Notes: a model not told the origin generated them from the letters alone. A stretch of DNA of 64,000 bases from an uncultured Croceitalea sp. (GCA_947499565.1 CANMOV010000008.1:18591-82590); one strand, 5' to 3'; numbered from the stretch's first letter, positions 53,090-61,436 are shown. Translations and numbers: made by a program.

Positions 53090-53250
53090 ATGAAGCAGAG
53101 TCTTTCTTTGTATATTACGCTCATTATAATCAAGCTAAAGGTTAAAAAAAAGACTTTAGCAAAGACCCTAATGACTATAAAAAAATTAGAAGCAGTGGTG
53201 TTCGTAAGCCATCACAGAAATCTTTCCCAGTAAATAAAATTGAAATAATT
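53090..53250 (+). pseudogene. 5' fragment of an HSL-type hydrolase
   Basis: ATG at 53090 reads MKQSLSLYITLIIIKLKVKKK, then one frame change and DFSKDPNDYKKIRSSGV. Intact gene 62847-63743 starts MKHSFTYYLTLFVIKLRG...SDFSKDPIEFKKIRQQDV. So this is a broken and truncated start of a second hydrolase gene; the catalytic part is missing. A decayed promoter element lies just upstream. Confidence 0.72.
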
Positions 53251-53297
53251 AAAATTTTCCTAATTGCATTTATTGTCCACGCCTTTTGATATCTTTT

Positions 53298-54356
53298 TCA
53301 TTGTTTATTTGCCTCAAGAAAACGTAATACCTCTGCTGCAAAACGCTCTGGTTCGGTGTCCAGAGGAGAGTGACCTGATCTATCGAATATCTGTAATTCT
53401 TTGACCTCAGAACCTATGTTTTCAAAGGCTTTTTGCGCAGAAACCACAGGTACTATCATGTCATATTGACCAGATATGAATAAAGATGGTATCGTTATTT
53501 CTGGAAGTTGACTCGTGAAATCTGTGACTTGAAATAGACCTTGTTGGTCTATAAGTATCGTTGCAATTTGACGGCCATTCCAAATAGCCGTCGAAGCATT
53601 GTATTCGAAAGTCAATTTTTTTCTATCTGCATTACTAACAGGATTATTTATAAAACCATCATCAGTTAATTTTTCCTCCAAATCGAAAGCCCTGCTATTT
53701 AGTTCTGAGAAATCATCTAAGTTAGAAATTGGGTCAACTTTTGAGACAAACTCCAAAATTGACTCCCAGAAATCAACGCTATTTCCTAATGCTATTTGCG
53801 CATTTGCAGTTATGGTAAATGTTTCTATATATTGGTCATATAATCCCGCAGGATTATTGGCTCCATCTACTTCTATCCATCCTATGAAGTCACTTTGGTC
53901 TTTTACTAATGTGGCGGTTCCTAATGTTCCGCCCCAACTGTGGCCAAGCAGAAAAAATTGAGAGTCGTTTCCATACTTGCGTTTCAATACCTTGACCAGT
54001 GCTAATACATCTTCTGCCATAAGATCAAGACTAACATCTTCTTCAGTATAACTTCCTTGTGACATACCTGAACCACGTTGATCGAAATAGACAACACCAT
54101 ATTGATCTTCAATAATATTAAAGGCATCACCAACAAATTCTAAACCGCCACCTCCTGGACCGCCATGCAGTGTTACTAAAAAGACTTTTTCAGCTCCATT
54201 TCCTCTTATGTAAGCAGGCATATCTGCATTTTTGTGACGTACAAAAATGGTTTCGTCTAAATTATTTGGATTGTCGTCATTTGAACATGAAGCAAGGCTT
54301 AAAAAAGCAATTAGGAGTACCGTTAATTTGATATATGTTAGGTATTCATTTTTCAT
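53298..54356 (-). CDS. proline-iminopeptidase-like lipoprotein
   Basis: 352 residues. Lipobox LASC near residue 23. Motifs: LHGGPGGGGLEFVG, FDQRGSGMSQG, Ser in LLGHSWGGTLGTA (about 145), Asp in ISGQYDMIVP and His in FDRSGHSPLD. S33 family hydrolase on the periplasmic or outer surface. It is the second gene of a two-gene transcript with the barrel protein gene at 54353 (ATGA overlap). Confidence 0.86.
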   Translation of the reverse strand: MKNEYLTYIKLTVLLIAFLSLASCSNDDNPNNLDETIFVRHKNADMPAYIRGNGAEKVFLVTLHGGPGGGGLEFVGDAFNIIEDQYGVVYFDQRGSGMSQGSYTEEDVSLDLMAEDVLALVKVLKRKYGNDSQFFLLGHSWGGTLGTATLVKDQSDFIGWIEVDGANNPAGLYDQYIETFTITANAQIALGNSVDFWESILEFVSKVDPISNLDDFSELNSRAFDLEEKLTDDGFINNPVSNADRKKLTFEYNASTAIWNGRQIATILIDQQGLFQVTDFTSQLPEITIPSLFISGQYDMIVPVVSAQKAFENIGSEVKELQIFDRSGHSPLDTEPERFAAEVLRFLEANKQ

Positions 54357-55000
54357 TTTTTCTTGTTATTAAAATTGAATCGGAACCCATATTGTAAATA
54401 CCATGCTGGAAGATTACCCCCATTGTACGATGTGCGCAACGTATAGTTTACATTAAAATAACTCCCAGAACGAACTTTTCCTTTTCTTTCTTTACCTATA
54501 CCTACAGAAATAGAAGGAGTGTAATATCCTCGGCCTGCTAGAGCTACTTTTTCAACATTATCTCCATTTACTTCAAAAGTTTCTGGCAGAAAAGAGCGAT
54601 AGTAGCCAAGTGGATTAAACTCAATATTAAACTGTTTTCCTTTTTTATTTGTTCTTCTCCAAATAAGCCCCGCATTGGTGTAAATCCCTGTATCGGTTTT
54701 TGAAGAGAAGTTCGTAGAGAACCCCAGATTGGCATTCAGTAAAAATTGATGTTTATTCATACGACCCCCTCTTCTTCTTTTCTTGGATTTTAAATATTCT
54801 TTCCAGAGATATTCGCTACCAAGATTTATTCCATTAAGCCAAACGATACTTCCCGTATATGCTACTTTATATTCAGCTCTTTTTACAAAGGATTGAGGTA
54901 GTTCACTTTTTTGAATCTTAATTTTACTTTCGTTCTGTCCAAACCCAATACTTATGCAGAAAATCAGGCCTACTGTAATAACTGACAATTTTGGTTTCAT
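54353..55000 (-). CDS. small outer-membrane barrel protein
   Basis: Preferred start MKPKLSVITVGLIFCISIGFGQ at 55000 gives a clean signal peptide; an earlier ATG (55054) adds residues that are not signal-like. About 215 residues: NSELP..., then strands with alternating aromatic residues (NIEFNPLGYYRSFLPETFEV; GRGYYTPSISVGIGKERKGKV; ...TSYNGGNLPAWYLQYGFRFNF), ending in a typical barrel C terminus. No named family. Overlaps the hydrolase gene by four bases; promoter element at 55133. Confidence 0.65.
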   Translation of the reverse strand: MKPKLSVITVGLIFCISIGFGQNESKIKIQKSELPQSFVKRAEYKVAYTGSIVWLNGINLGSEYLWKEYLKSKKRRRGGRMNKHQFLLNANLGFSTNFSSKTDTGIYTNAGLIWRRTNKKGKQFNIEFNPLGYYRSFLPETFEVNGDNVEKVALAGRGYYTPSISVGIGKERKGKVRSGSYFNVNYTLRTSYNGGNLPAWYLQYGFRFNFNNKKK

Positions 55001-55132
55001 AGATGGCGATGAGAAACTAAGTGAATGATAATACCAGTAGTTATTTTTAGTCATTTTGGCTTTAGAATTATTAAATCGTCCTCTAAATTTTACCTATAAG
55101 TTTATTTATCGGTTTCTAAGATTCATTTATTA

Positions 55133-55161
55133 ATTGGTGTTAGAGATATATTAAAAATCAC
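55133..55161 (-). promoter_or_regulatory. 29-nt ECF-type promoter element (divergent pair)
   Basis: Minus strand: GTGATTTTTA, 11 bases, ACACCAAT; one mismatch in each half. It drives the barrel protein gene; the other copy of the pair is at 55200. Confidence 0.65.
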
Positions 55162-55199
55162 ATATTTTATAAATTTCTTATTTAAAGATGTAGTTAAGC

Positions 55200-55228
55200 G
55201 TGATTTTTTCAAGATTTCTAATACTAGT
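55200..55228 (+). promoter_or_regulatory. 29-nt ECF-type promoter element (divergent pair)
   Basis: GTGATTTTTT, 11 bases, ATACTAGT. Leads into the HTH gene. Again exactly 38 bases from the opposite copy, as at 49866/49905, and the DNA around both pairs is similar. Confidence 0.7.
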
Positions 55229-55288
55229 AATAGTATGAGGGGTTTATAATTTCAGGTAAGCAATTGTTTTAAAATTAGAAATTGAGTT

Positions 55289-55495
55289 TTGAGGAATAAA
55301 TTAAAAATGGAACGAGCAATTTTAAACCTAACACAGGAAGAATTGGCAGAAAAAGTTGGTGTATCACGGCAATCTATATATTCTATTGAGAAAAATAAGG
55401 TCGTACCATCTACAATTTTAGCATTAAAACTATCTGCTGTTTTTCATAAGGATGTCAATAGTTTTTCGAGCTTGATGAAAGAGATTAGCAAATAA
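55289..55495 (+). CDS. XRE-family helix-turn-helix regulator
   Basis: 68 residues: NKLKMERAILNLTQEELAEKVGVSRQSIYSIEKNKVVPSTILALKLSAVF, here described as one HTH_3 domain with the usual Q-E-E-L / V-S-R-Q-S-I-Y core (YozG/XRE type). TTG at 55289 is the longest start; ATG at 55307 removes six residues and is also possible. A small DNA-binding repressor or activator. It is followed after 53 bases by a membrane protein gene, and both are under the promoter at 55200. Confidence 0.85.
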   Translation: MRNKLKMERAILNLTQEELAEKVGVSRQSIYSIEKNKVVPSTILALKLSAVFHKDVNSFSSLMKEISK

Positions 55496-55548
55496 GTTCA
55501 GGCAACTTTTTGAGATTAATTTGCGTCTATTAGAGTAAATAGAATATT

Positions 55549-55947
55549 ATGGATGAACAAAAAACAAAATCAAAGACCTCCAGAATTCTCATTTTAATTG
55601 GAAGTATCCTTTTATTTATAATGGCATTTTTCCATGGAAGTGGTTTCTTTTATGTCAGTGATTTAATAAATGAATCTAATGCAGAAGGACTTCTCAAAGA
55701 GATTGTGCCAGTATTGTTTGCCCATCCATCGATTCACTTAATGGGACTTTCAGCCTTAGGTATTCTATCACTTTATCTTAAATACGAAGCAAAAAAAGTC
55801 TTGCTGTTGCTTACGGTTCTTGTCATCATAGACGCCATTTTAGCATTTGCAGTTGGAGGTTTAATCCCTGGGCTTATTCTTAGTATTCCTGTTGTATGCT
55901 TTTTAATGGCTAGATTTAATATTAGTCAAAATTCGTCGAGTAGGTAA
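55549..55947 (+). CDS. four-helix membrane protein, unknown
   Basis: 132 residues with hydrophobic segments near 13-33, 58-75, 82-100 and 102-122. Charged N terminus MDEQKTKSKTSR. No signature. Paired with the XRE gene, so it may be the target or sensor partner of that regulator. Confidence 0.55.
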   Translation: MDEQKTKSKTSRILILIGSILLFIMAFFHGSGFFYVSDLINESNAEGLLKEIVPVLFAHPSIHLMGLSALGILSLYLKYEAKKVLLLLTVLVIIDAILAFAVGGLIPGLILSIPVVCFLMARFNISQNSSSR

Positions 55948-56053
55948 TTTTAAGAGATTTATAAAACATATTTGGCATAGTAAAAGAAAAGACCATTTTC
56001 ATCACACAATTTGACCATAACAGAAAGGTTCTTATTTTTAAGTTCATTTTCTA

Positions 56054-56338
56054 AAGTGCAAAACATACCTGAAACGATTTATAATCATATCAAAAAAATA
56101 CCTACTTAAACCATATCCTTATTATTACAGAAAGCGAGATAGTTTATTTATTCTGTTACTAATAGTATTTGTTTTAAGCTTTGCATTCAGTTATTTTTTT
56201 GAACCTTTTGAAGTTAATAGGTCTGAACACAAGTTTGCTTATTTCTGGATTACTTTTTTACACGCATTAATACCATTTGGAGTTGGATTTTTACTTTTTT
56301 CAATGCACGGTAGTATTTATCCAGATGATAGCAAATGA
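56054..56338 (+). pseudogene. 5' part of a membrane-LytTR gene, out of frame
   Basis: Without an ATG this frame reads KKYLLKPYPYYYRKRDSLF, then FILLLIVFVLSFAFSYFF, two more hydrophobic stretches, and ends YPDDSK-TGA. In related flavobacterial proteins this region is joined to the helices that here start at 56335 as MTLKNELLLLS. The junction AGCAAATGACGTT would be in frame if one G were present (AAATGGACG), so a one-base deletion seems to split the gene. The TGA and ATG overlap as ATGA, so coupled expression of two halves is an alternative. Confidence 0.6.
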
Positions 56339-56952
56339 CGTTAAAGAATGAATTATTGCTTCTTTCAACTTATCTTTTGGCTATTGGATTATGCAATTTC
56401 TTAATACGTGACTTCATATATGACAAACCAGATAATTGGTCATTTAGATACCTATGGGAAGAATTTAGAAATACATTTTTAGTAGGGTTCTTATTCTTGC
56501 TTTTTTTCTTGCCCATAAATTTAGAACGACTTCTGATAAAATATAAATCGGCCGCCAAACAATTGCATATTAAGGGAAAATACATTTCCTCCACTGCTAT
56601 TGATACATCTATTTTAATAGAAACTCCGATTGAAAAGGAAATGTTTAAACTTTACTTGTCCGAGTTTGTTTTTGCCAAAGTAGAAGGTAAGTATACCGAA
56701 GTTTACACTATCACAAATGGAGAATTGAAAATGAAGTTAGTGCTTATTCCACTCAAGAATTTAGAAAAGCAGATTAAATCATTCTCAATAGTCTTTAAAA
56801 CACATCGTTCATATCTGGTAAATACGCTTTTCATAGAATCAGTTAAAGGAAACGCCCAAGGGTATGAGATAACGCTGGTTGATTCAAGACTGAAAGTCCC
56901 GGTTTCTCGCTCAAAAGTTGCTAATTTCAATAGATTCTTGTCTTCTAAGTAG
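56335..56952 (+). CDS. membrane-anchored LytTR regulator (C-terminal part)
   Basis: 205 residues. Two hydrophobic segments (about 5-20, 43-62), a linker, then a LytTR DNA-binding domain (SEFVFAKVEGKYTEVYTI, KTHRSYLVNTLFIESVKG, LKVPVSRSKV). Proteins of this kind have four N-terminal helices; the missing first pair is encoded in the other frame just upstream. It would bind DNA from the membrane. Translation might still begin at the ATG at 56335. Confidence 0.75.
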   Translation: MTLKNELLLLSTYLLAIGLCNFLIRDFIYDKPDNWSFRYLWEEFRNTFLVGFLFLLFFLPINLERLLIKYKSAAKQLHIKGKYISSTAIDTSILIETPIEKEMFKLYLSEFVFAKVEGKYTEVYTITNGELKMKLVLIPLKNLEKQIKSFSIVFKTHRSYLVNTLFIESVKGNAQGYEITLVDSRLKVPVSRSKVANFNRFLSSK

Positions 56953-57062
56953 GATTAACGTTTGTACTTCGTCAATTACCCTTGCATTCCGTAAATGAGT
57001 CCAATTTTGGTATGTAATTCAGCATATTTTCGTTTCAATCCTAAATTTTATGTAACTGAAAA

Positions 57063-58178
57063 ATGCAAAAGAATAATCGAAGATATGACTTAGATTGGTG
57101 GAGGGTAATTGCCATTCTAGCGGTGTTTTTGCATCATGTTGGAATGCCCTTTAACGGTGATGATTTCCATATTATGAACGCTGAATCAAGTAAAGCCTTA
57201 GATGATATCACGGTCTTTTTCGAGCAGATTAGACTTCCATTGTTATTTTTAATTTCAGGTACGGGTACCGTTTTCGCATTTTCAAAAAGAAAATGGTTTC
57301 AATTCATTGGAGAACGCTCTTATCGTTTATTGATTCCATTATTCTTTGGAGTTGTTCTTATTGTACCGCCTCAAATTTACTTTGAGAACATACAAGAATA
57401 TTCATCATATTTTCAACTATATCCTGATGCGCTCTTGCATCTAAAAACAAACCATCTTTGGTTTATTGAAAACTTATTTTACATCTCTATCATATCAATA
57501 CCTATAATTATTTTATTCAAGTCAAAACAATCGATTGGAGTAAAAAAGTTATTGGATGAAATAGCTTCAAGAAAATACGGTCTCTTTCTATGGGTGCTTC
57601 CATTACTATTCATTAAAATAGTCTCAAAAGATTTTTACCCAAGTGATTCAAAAGACATTACAAATCTTTCTTCAACATTCTTTTTTGGCTATTTTTTTCT
57701 CACCGGAATATTGATGACAACTACCCCAAATATTTGGAACCATTTAAAACGGCATCGTAAATTCAATTTAAGGATTGCAATAGCCTGCATAATTATTTTT
57801 TACGGTTACTACTTTTTACCAGAAGAAATAGCTTCCAAGGTTTTTTCTTTAAAAGTGCGATGGATTATTTGGTATTTAGTCACTTGTTTAGTGAGTTGGA
57901 GCTCAATTATAACGCTTCTTGGTTATGGGCAATTTTGGTTTAATAAGAGTAGTCCTTTGCTAACAAAGTTAAATGAAGCGATATATCCATTTTATATTTT
58001 GCACCAGACAGTTATAGTTGTACTTACATTCTATATAGTAAAATTGAACTTGCCTATTTTTATAAAAATCCCAATTCTATTAAAATCTTCTTTACTCATT
58101 ATCATAATCCTATATAGGTTTTTAATCTATCCATTCAAACTTACCAGAATCATTTTTGGGATGAAAAAAAACGAGTGA
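57063..58178 (+). CDS. acyltransferase 3 family membrane protein
   Basis: 371 residues with about ten membrane helices. The start RYDLDWWRVIAILAVFLHHVG carries the conserved R...R...H pattern of acyltransferase 3. These inner-membrane enzymes transfer acetyl or other acyl groups to sugars on the envelope (OafA group). The substrate is unknown. A full promoter element follows its stop. Confidence 0.88.
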   Translation: MQKNNRRYDLDWWRVIAILAVFLHHVGMPFNGDDFHIMNAESSKALDDITVFFEQIRLPLLFLISGTGTVFAFSKRKWFQFIGERSYRLLIPLFFGVVLIVPPQIYFENIQEYSSYFQLYPDALLHLKTNHLWFIENLFYISIISIPIIILFKSKQSIGVKKLLDEIASRKYGLFLWVLPLLFIKIVSKDFYPSDSKDITNLSSTFFFGYFFLTGILMTTTPNIWNHLKRHRKFNLRIAIACIIIFYGYYFLPEEIASKVFSLKVRWIIWYLVTCLVSWSSIITLLGYGQFWFNKSSPLLTKLNEAIYPFYILHQTVIVVLTFYIVKLNLPIFIKIPILLKSSLLIIIILYRFLIYPFKLTRIIFGMKKNE

Positions 58179-58182
58179 TTGT

Positions 58183-58211
58183 GTGATTTTTTACAAATGA
58201 ATTACACTTAT
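58183..58211 (+). promoter_or_regulatory. 29-nt ECF-type promoter element
   Basis: GTGATTTTTT, 11 bases, ACACTTAT. It begins five bases after the acyltransferase stop and ends 61 bases before the membrane protein gene at 58273. Confidence 0.68.
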
Positions 58212-58272
58212 AAGAAAACAGGCAACTCTATAAACACTTAAACACATCTAATCAACTAAAATAACTTTAATT

Positions 58273-58677
58273 ATGATACGTAACATTTTAGCAGTATTAG
58301 CAGGCGTAGTAGCCGCAGTTATTATTTTTATTATCGCAGAATCAATTAATGGTTCGTTGCACCCAATACCTACTGATTTAGATTTTTCTAATACTGAAGC
58401 CGTAAAGAGCTTTTATGAAAACCAACCAATCCTATTTTGGCTGGTAGTATTATTTGGCTGGGCTATTGGTTCTTTTGTCTGCGGCTTTTTGATAAAGCTA
58501 ATAAGTAAAACTGATAAGATATTATTACCAATTATAGCAGGTATTCCTTTAACCTTATCGGCAGTTGCCAACTTCTTCGCATTGCCACACCCGACCTGGT
58601 TTATAATAGTCGCATTATTACTATTTATACCATTTGTGCTGCTTGGCCATCAAGTTTACAAACCTAAAAAAGTATAA
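58273..58677 (+). CDS. four-helix membrane protein, unknown
   Basis: 134 residues with helices near 7-26, 53-74, 82-102 and 107-126. A periplasmic loop carries INGSLHPIPTDLDFSNTEAV. No cleavable signal, no known family. It is followed by a single base before the DUF1801-like start. Under the element at 58183. Confidence 0.6.
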   Translation: MIRNILAVLAGVVAAVIIFIIAESINGSLHPIPTDLDFSNTEAVKSFYENQPILFWLVVLFGWAIGSFVCGFLIKLISKTDKILLPIIAGIPLTLSAVANFFALPHPTWFIIVALLLFIPFVLLGHQVYKPKKV

Positions 58678-58678
58678 A

Positions 58679-59035
58679 ATGGAAAACACCAAACTCTTTG
58701 AAGAACTTAAATCAATATTAAAGGAATACGAAGGTCAATTATCTCTTGCACATGATAAGTCTACCAATTATTATCTGAATACTTCTGCCAACGAGAAAAA
58801 CAAAAAGGGTGAATTTTTTGGTGCGGTCCAAGTCAAAAAGAGCTACATAGCTTATCACTTGATGCCAGTATATTATAATCCCGAATTGCTTGATTCCGTA
58901 AGTGAAGATTTAAAGAAAAGGATGCAGGGCAAATCTTGTTTCAACTTTAACCAAGAAAACAAAGAACTTTTAAAGGAATTAGCTGAAATTACTAAAACCT
59001 CTTTTGAGCATTATAAAAAATTGGGGAAAGTTTGA
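58679..59035 (+). CDS. DUF1801-like protein
   Basis: Start MENTKLFEELKSILKEYE at 58679; an earlier ATG (58634) lies inside the preceding gene. 118 residues of the YdhG/DUF1801 type (KKGEFFGAVQVKKSYIAYHLMP, LKKRMQGKSCFNF). Small iron-chaperone-like fold, function unknown. Its stop overlaps the TTG start of the Crp/Fnr gene. Confidence 0.72.
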   Translation: MENTKLFEELKSILKEYEGQLSLAHDKSTNYYLNTSANEKNKKGEFFGAVQVKKSYIAYHLMPVYYNPELLDSVSEDLKKRMQGKSCFNFNQENKELLKELAEITKTSFEHYKKLGKV

Positions 59036-59598
59036 CATTTATTAATCCAATCTTAGAGCTAATACAAAAAAATGGAAATTTCTCGGATGAGGAGACAATA
59101 CGACTTGAACAAGAATTAATGTACTGTCAACTTGAAAAAAATCAAATCATTCTTAATGAGGGAGACATAAGCAAGGTGGCATATTTTATGATAAATGGCG
59201 CAATTTATCAGTATCAATATAGAGCCTCTGGAAATATGAAAGTTATTGACTTAAATACTCCTAATGATTGGGTAATTAACTATTCGAGTTTTGCTTTTCA
59301 AAAGCCGTCGAGGTATACGATACAGGTTCATGAAGAGTGCGTGGCTGTTGGACTCTCAATAGAATCCATAAACCATCTAATAAAACGCTCTAAATCCTTT
59401 TTAAAAATTTGGAAGTTGCTGGAAAGGTCTAGCTATACAATTGATTTTGATAGTTATAACATAGATTATCGTCGGAAATATCAGTATTTACTGGAGAAAA
59501 GGCCTGATATTATAAAAAAATTCTCACTGGATATAATAGCATTCTATTTAGACATTGAGATAGAAAAACTCTGCGAGTTTAAGAATGTAACTCGTTAA
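59032..59598 (+). CDS. Crp/Fnr-like regulator with degenerate HTH
   Basis: 188 residues from TTG at 59032, inside the stop of the previous gene (TTGA). The nucleotide-binding-like domain is intact (QIILNEGDISKVAYFMINGAIYQYQY). The C terminus reads FSLDIIAFYLDIEIEKLCEFKNVTR where the other members have ...SYLxITxExLSRxRxxL; the LSR recognition helix is gone. It may no longer bind DNA, or bind as a partner of another Crp protein. Confidence 0.75.
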   Translation: MTFINPILELIQKNGNFSDEETIRLEQELMYCQLEKNQIILNEGDISKVAYFMINGAIYQYQYRASGNMKVIDLNTPNDWVINYSSFAFQKPSRYTIQVHEECVAVGLSIESINHLIKRSKSFLKIWKLLERSSYTIDFDSYNIDYRRKYQYLLEKRPDIIKKFSLDIIAFYLDIEIEKLCEFKNVTR

Positions 59599-59620
59599 AC
59601 TCTAATTTTTTTTTAAAGAA

Positions 59621-60073
59621 ATGATTAAAATACGAAAAGCTATAAAAGATGATTTAGATGTCATCTATGATTTGATAATTGGTATTGCTAAGCACCATAA
59701 TCAAGAACAATATGTTTTAACCGATAAGCAAGAATTACTAAAAGCAGGATTTGATAAAAACCCAAAGTATGGTGTGTTAATAGCTGAATTTGAAGGGCAA
59801 GTAGCCGGTTATTTATCCTACACGTGGAATTATTCGATATGGACAGGTTGCGATTACATGAATATTGATGACTTGTTTGTCTGGAGTAAGTTTCGAAGAC
59901 AAAAAAGTGGTAAATATTTGATGGAGTTTGCTAAGGACATTTGTAAAGAAAAAGGAATTAGATTACTTCGTTGGGAAGTGGAAAAAGATAATTTAAAGGC
60001 GATTGATTTTTATAAAAGATTAGGCGCAAAATTGACCGAGAAAGGAATATTTAGGTGGGAGCTATACTCTTGA
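59621..60073 (+). CDS. GNAT-family N-acetyltransferase
   Basis: 150 residues. Acetyl-CoA region: IDDLFVWSKFRRQKSGKYLMEFAKDIC (about 85-110), then WEVEKDNLKAIDFYKRLGAKLTEKG. Similar in layout to spermidine/diamine N-acetyltransferases. Intact, unlike the two broken GNAT genes at 41583 and 45669. Confidence 0.88.
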   Translation: MIKIRKAIKDDLDVIYDLIIGIAKHHNQEQYVLTDKQELLKAGFDKNPKYGVLIAEFEGQVAGYLSYTWNYSIWTGCDYMNIDDLFVWSKFRRQKSGKYLMEFAKDICKEKGIRLLRWEVEKDNLKAIDFYKRLGAKLTEKGIFRWELYS

Positions 60074-60121
60074 TAATCTTATTTTAAATTTTTTTTGATA
60101 CTAATATTACAAACCAAAGAA

Positions 60122-60754
60122 ATGAAATATTTTTTAATCATAATTGTCTTACTAAATACTAGTACCTGTCTAAATTCTAAAAACGATTCTGCAAAGATTA
60201 AAAAGAAGATAACAAGACAGTATTCGACTCTAACAAAGCCAATAACCAATGAGTTAAAGAAAAATGAACTTGAAATGTCCGTTGAATTTGGGTTAGACAA
60301 ACAAGAAAATCAAACCTATGCCATCAACTATCTAAGCAACCCGAAAGATACCACCTGGTATACGTATGAGAACAGCAAGCGTAAAATTGGCGATAAAACA
60401 TGTTTTTATCAGGATAGCACACTAGTTTATTGTAGAATAAAAAAGAATGACACCATTCGCTTGTTTTTTCCTCCCAACATCGATACACTAGCCGCATATC
60501 ACCTCTATGACAAAAAAGGAAATATCGGAGGTATTTACCCACATGGCAATGAAAAATTCCCTTATAAAAAGAGCATTCTAACACAGCGAAAATTTGATTC
60601 GAATGGAAATTTGACTTATTATGTAGAAACAGATTATTATTTGCCCAAAGAATATAATCTAGATAAGAATCAAAAGCATCTAACTCTTAAGAAAGGTTTA
60701 TTGCAAGCTCGTAATAGTAGAATTGTTGAAATAGAATACGAATACTATAAATAG
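60122..60754 (+). CDS. secreted protein, unknown
   Basis: Start MKYFLIIIVLLNTSTCLNSK at 60122 gives a lipoprotein-like signal (NTSTC); an upstream frame from 60095 lacks one. About 210 residues. The mature part has SKPITNELKKNELEMSVEFG, YAINYLSNPKDTTWYTYENS, DTIRLFFPPNIDTLAAYHLYDKKGNIGG, with a few YD-like strands. No named family. ATACTAAT just upstream (60098-60105) resembles the -10 half of the promoter element, but the -35 half is missing. Confidence 0.5.
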   Translation: MKYFLIIIVLLNTSTCLNSKNDSAKIKKKITRQYSTLTKPITNELKKNELEMSVEFGLDKQENQTYAINYLSNPKDTTWYTYENSKRKIGDKTCFYQDSTLVYCRIKKNDTIRLFFPPNIDTLAAYHLYDKKGNIGGIYPHGNEKFPYKKSILTQRKFDSNGNLTYYVETDYYLPKEYNLDKNQKHLTLKKGLLQARNSRIVEIEYEYYK

Positions 60755-60771
60755 ATGTTTGTTAAATACCG

Positions 60772-61422
60772 ATGAAATACGAAGAAAGCACGATACAAGA
60801 TATAATAAAACGTAGAGGCTATAGAGAAAATGTCAAGGGAGATAAATTTTCATTATACATCTCGAATTATCCGGTGAATGCTAAGTATTTAAAGGCGAGG
60901 ATTGGAAATGAGCAATTGATATTAGCTGAGTTATGTTGTAGCATAGGAGTGACATTAGAGTATTTAGCGCCAGGTTTTAAAAAAGTAATAGGAGTTGACC
61001 TTGATAAGGATATTCTAAAAATGTGCCAAGCCAATCTTGAAGAAGCTGGTCTTATGGTTAAAACAGAGCTAATACTTGGTGATGCGTTTGATGATAATAT
61101 ATTAAAGAACATAGAAGCAGATATAGTTATCTATGACATTCCTTTTTGGTATCCGCATGAGCAAGAAAATCAAGGCGATTTAGTAATAAAGAACCCACCG
61201 ATAAAAGAATTAATAAAGAAAATTCAAGATTACATAACATCAGACATTATCATTTTTTCACCACCAGAATGGAATTATGAAAGTGTCAAGGAACAATTAG
61301 GAAAAATCGAATTTGAACAGGTATTTATTGAGTCATCACACAATAGAAATCAGATATACATGGGGAGCTTGATAAAAAAAGAAGGGGAAACACAGATAAG
61401 CTTGAAAACCGGATACTATTAA
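60772..61422 (+). CDS. TGS1-like RNA/small-molecule methyltransferase
   Basis: 216 residues. SAM site LAELCCSIGVTLEYLAPGFKKVIGVDLDKDILK (motif I with ELCCSIG), EAD then a catalytic-like YDIPFWYPHEQ in place of DPPW. The order fits RNA cap guanine-N2 methyltransferase relatives (TGS1 group), which in bacteria may act on RNA or small molecules. Function uncertain. Confidence 0.65.
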   Translation: MKYEESTIQDIIKRRGYRENVKGDKFSLYISNYPVNAKYLKARIGNEQLILAELCCSIGVTLEYLAPGFKKVIGVDLDKDILKMCQANLEEAGLMVKTELILGDAFDDNILKNIEADIVIYDIPFWYPHEQENQGDLVIKNPPIKELIKKIQDYITSDIIIFSPPEWNYESVKEQLGKIEFEQVFIESSHNRNQIYMGSLIKKEGETQISLKTGYY

Positions 61423-61436
61423 ATTATGACGAGACA

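Noticed and set aside
60077-60105. GATACTAAT before the secreted protein gene at 60122.
   Set aside because: Good -10 half but no GTGA or T-run at the fixed distance.
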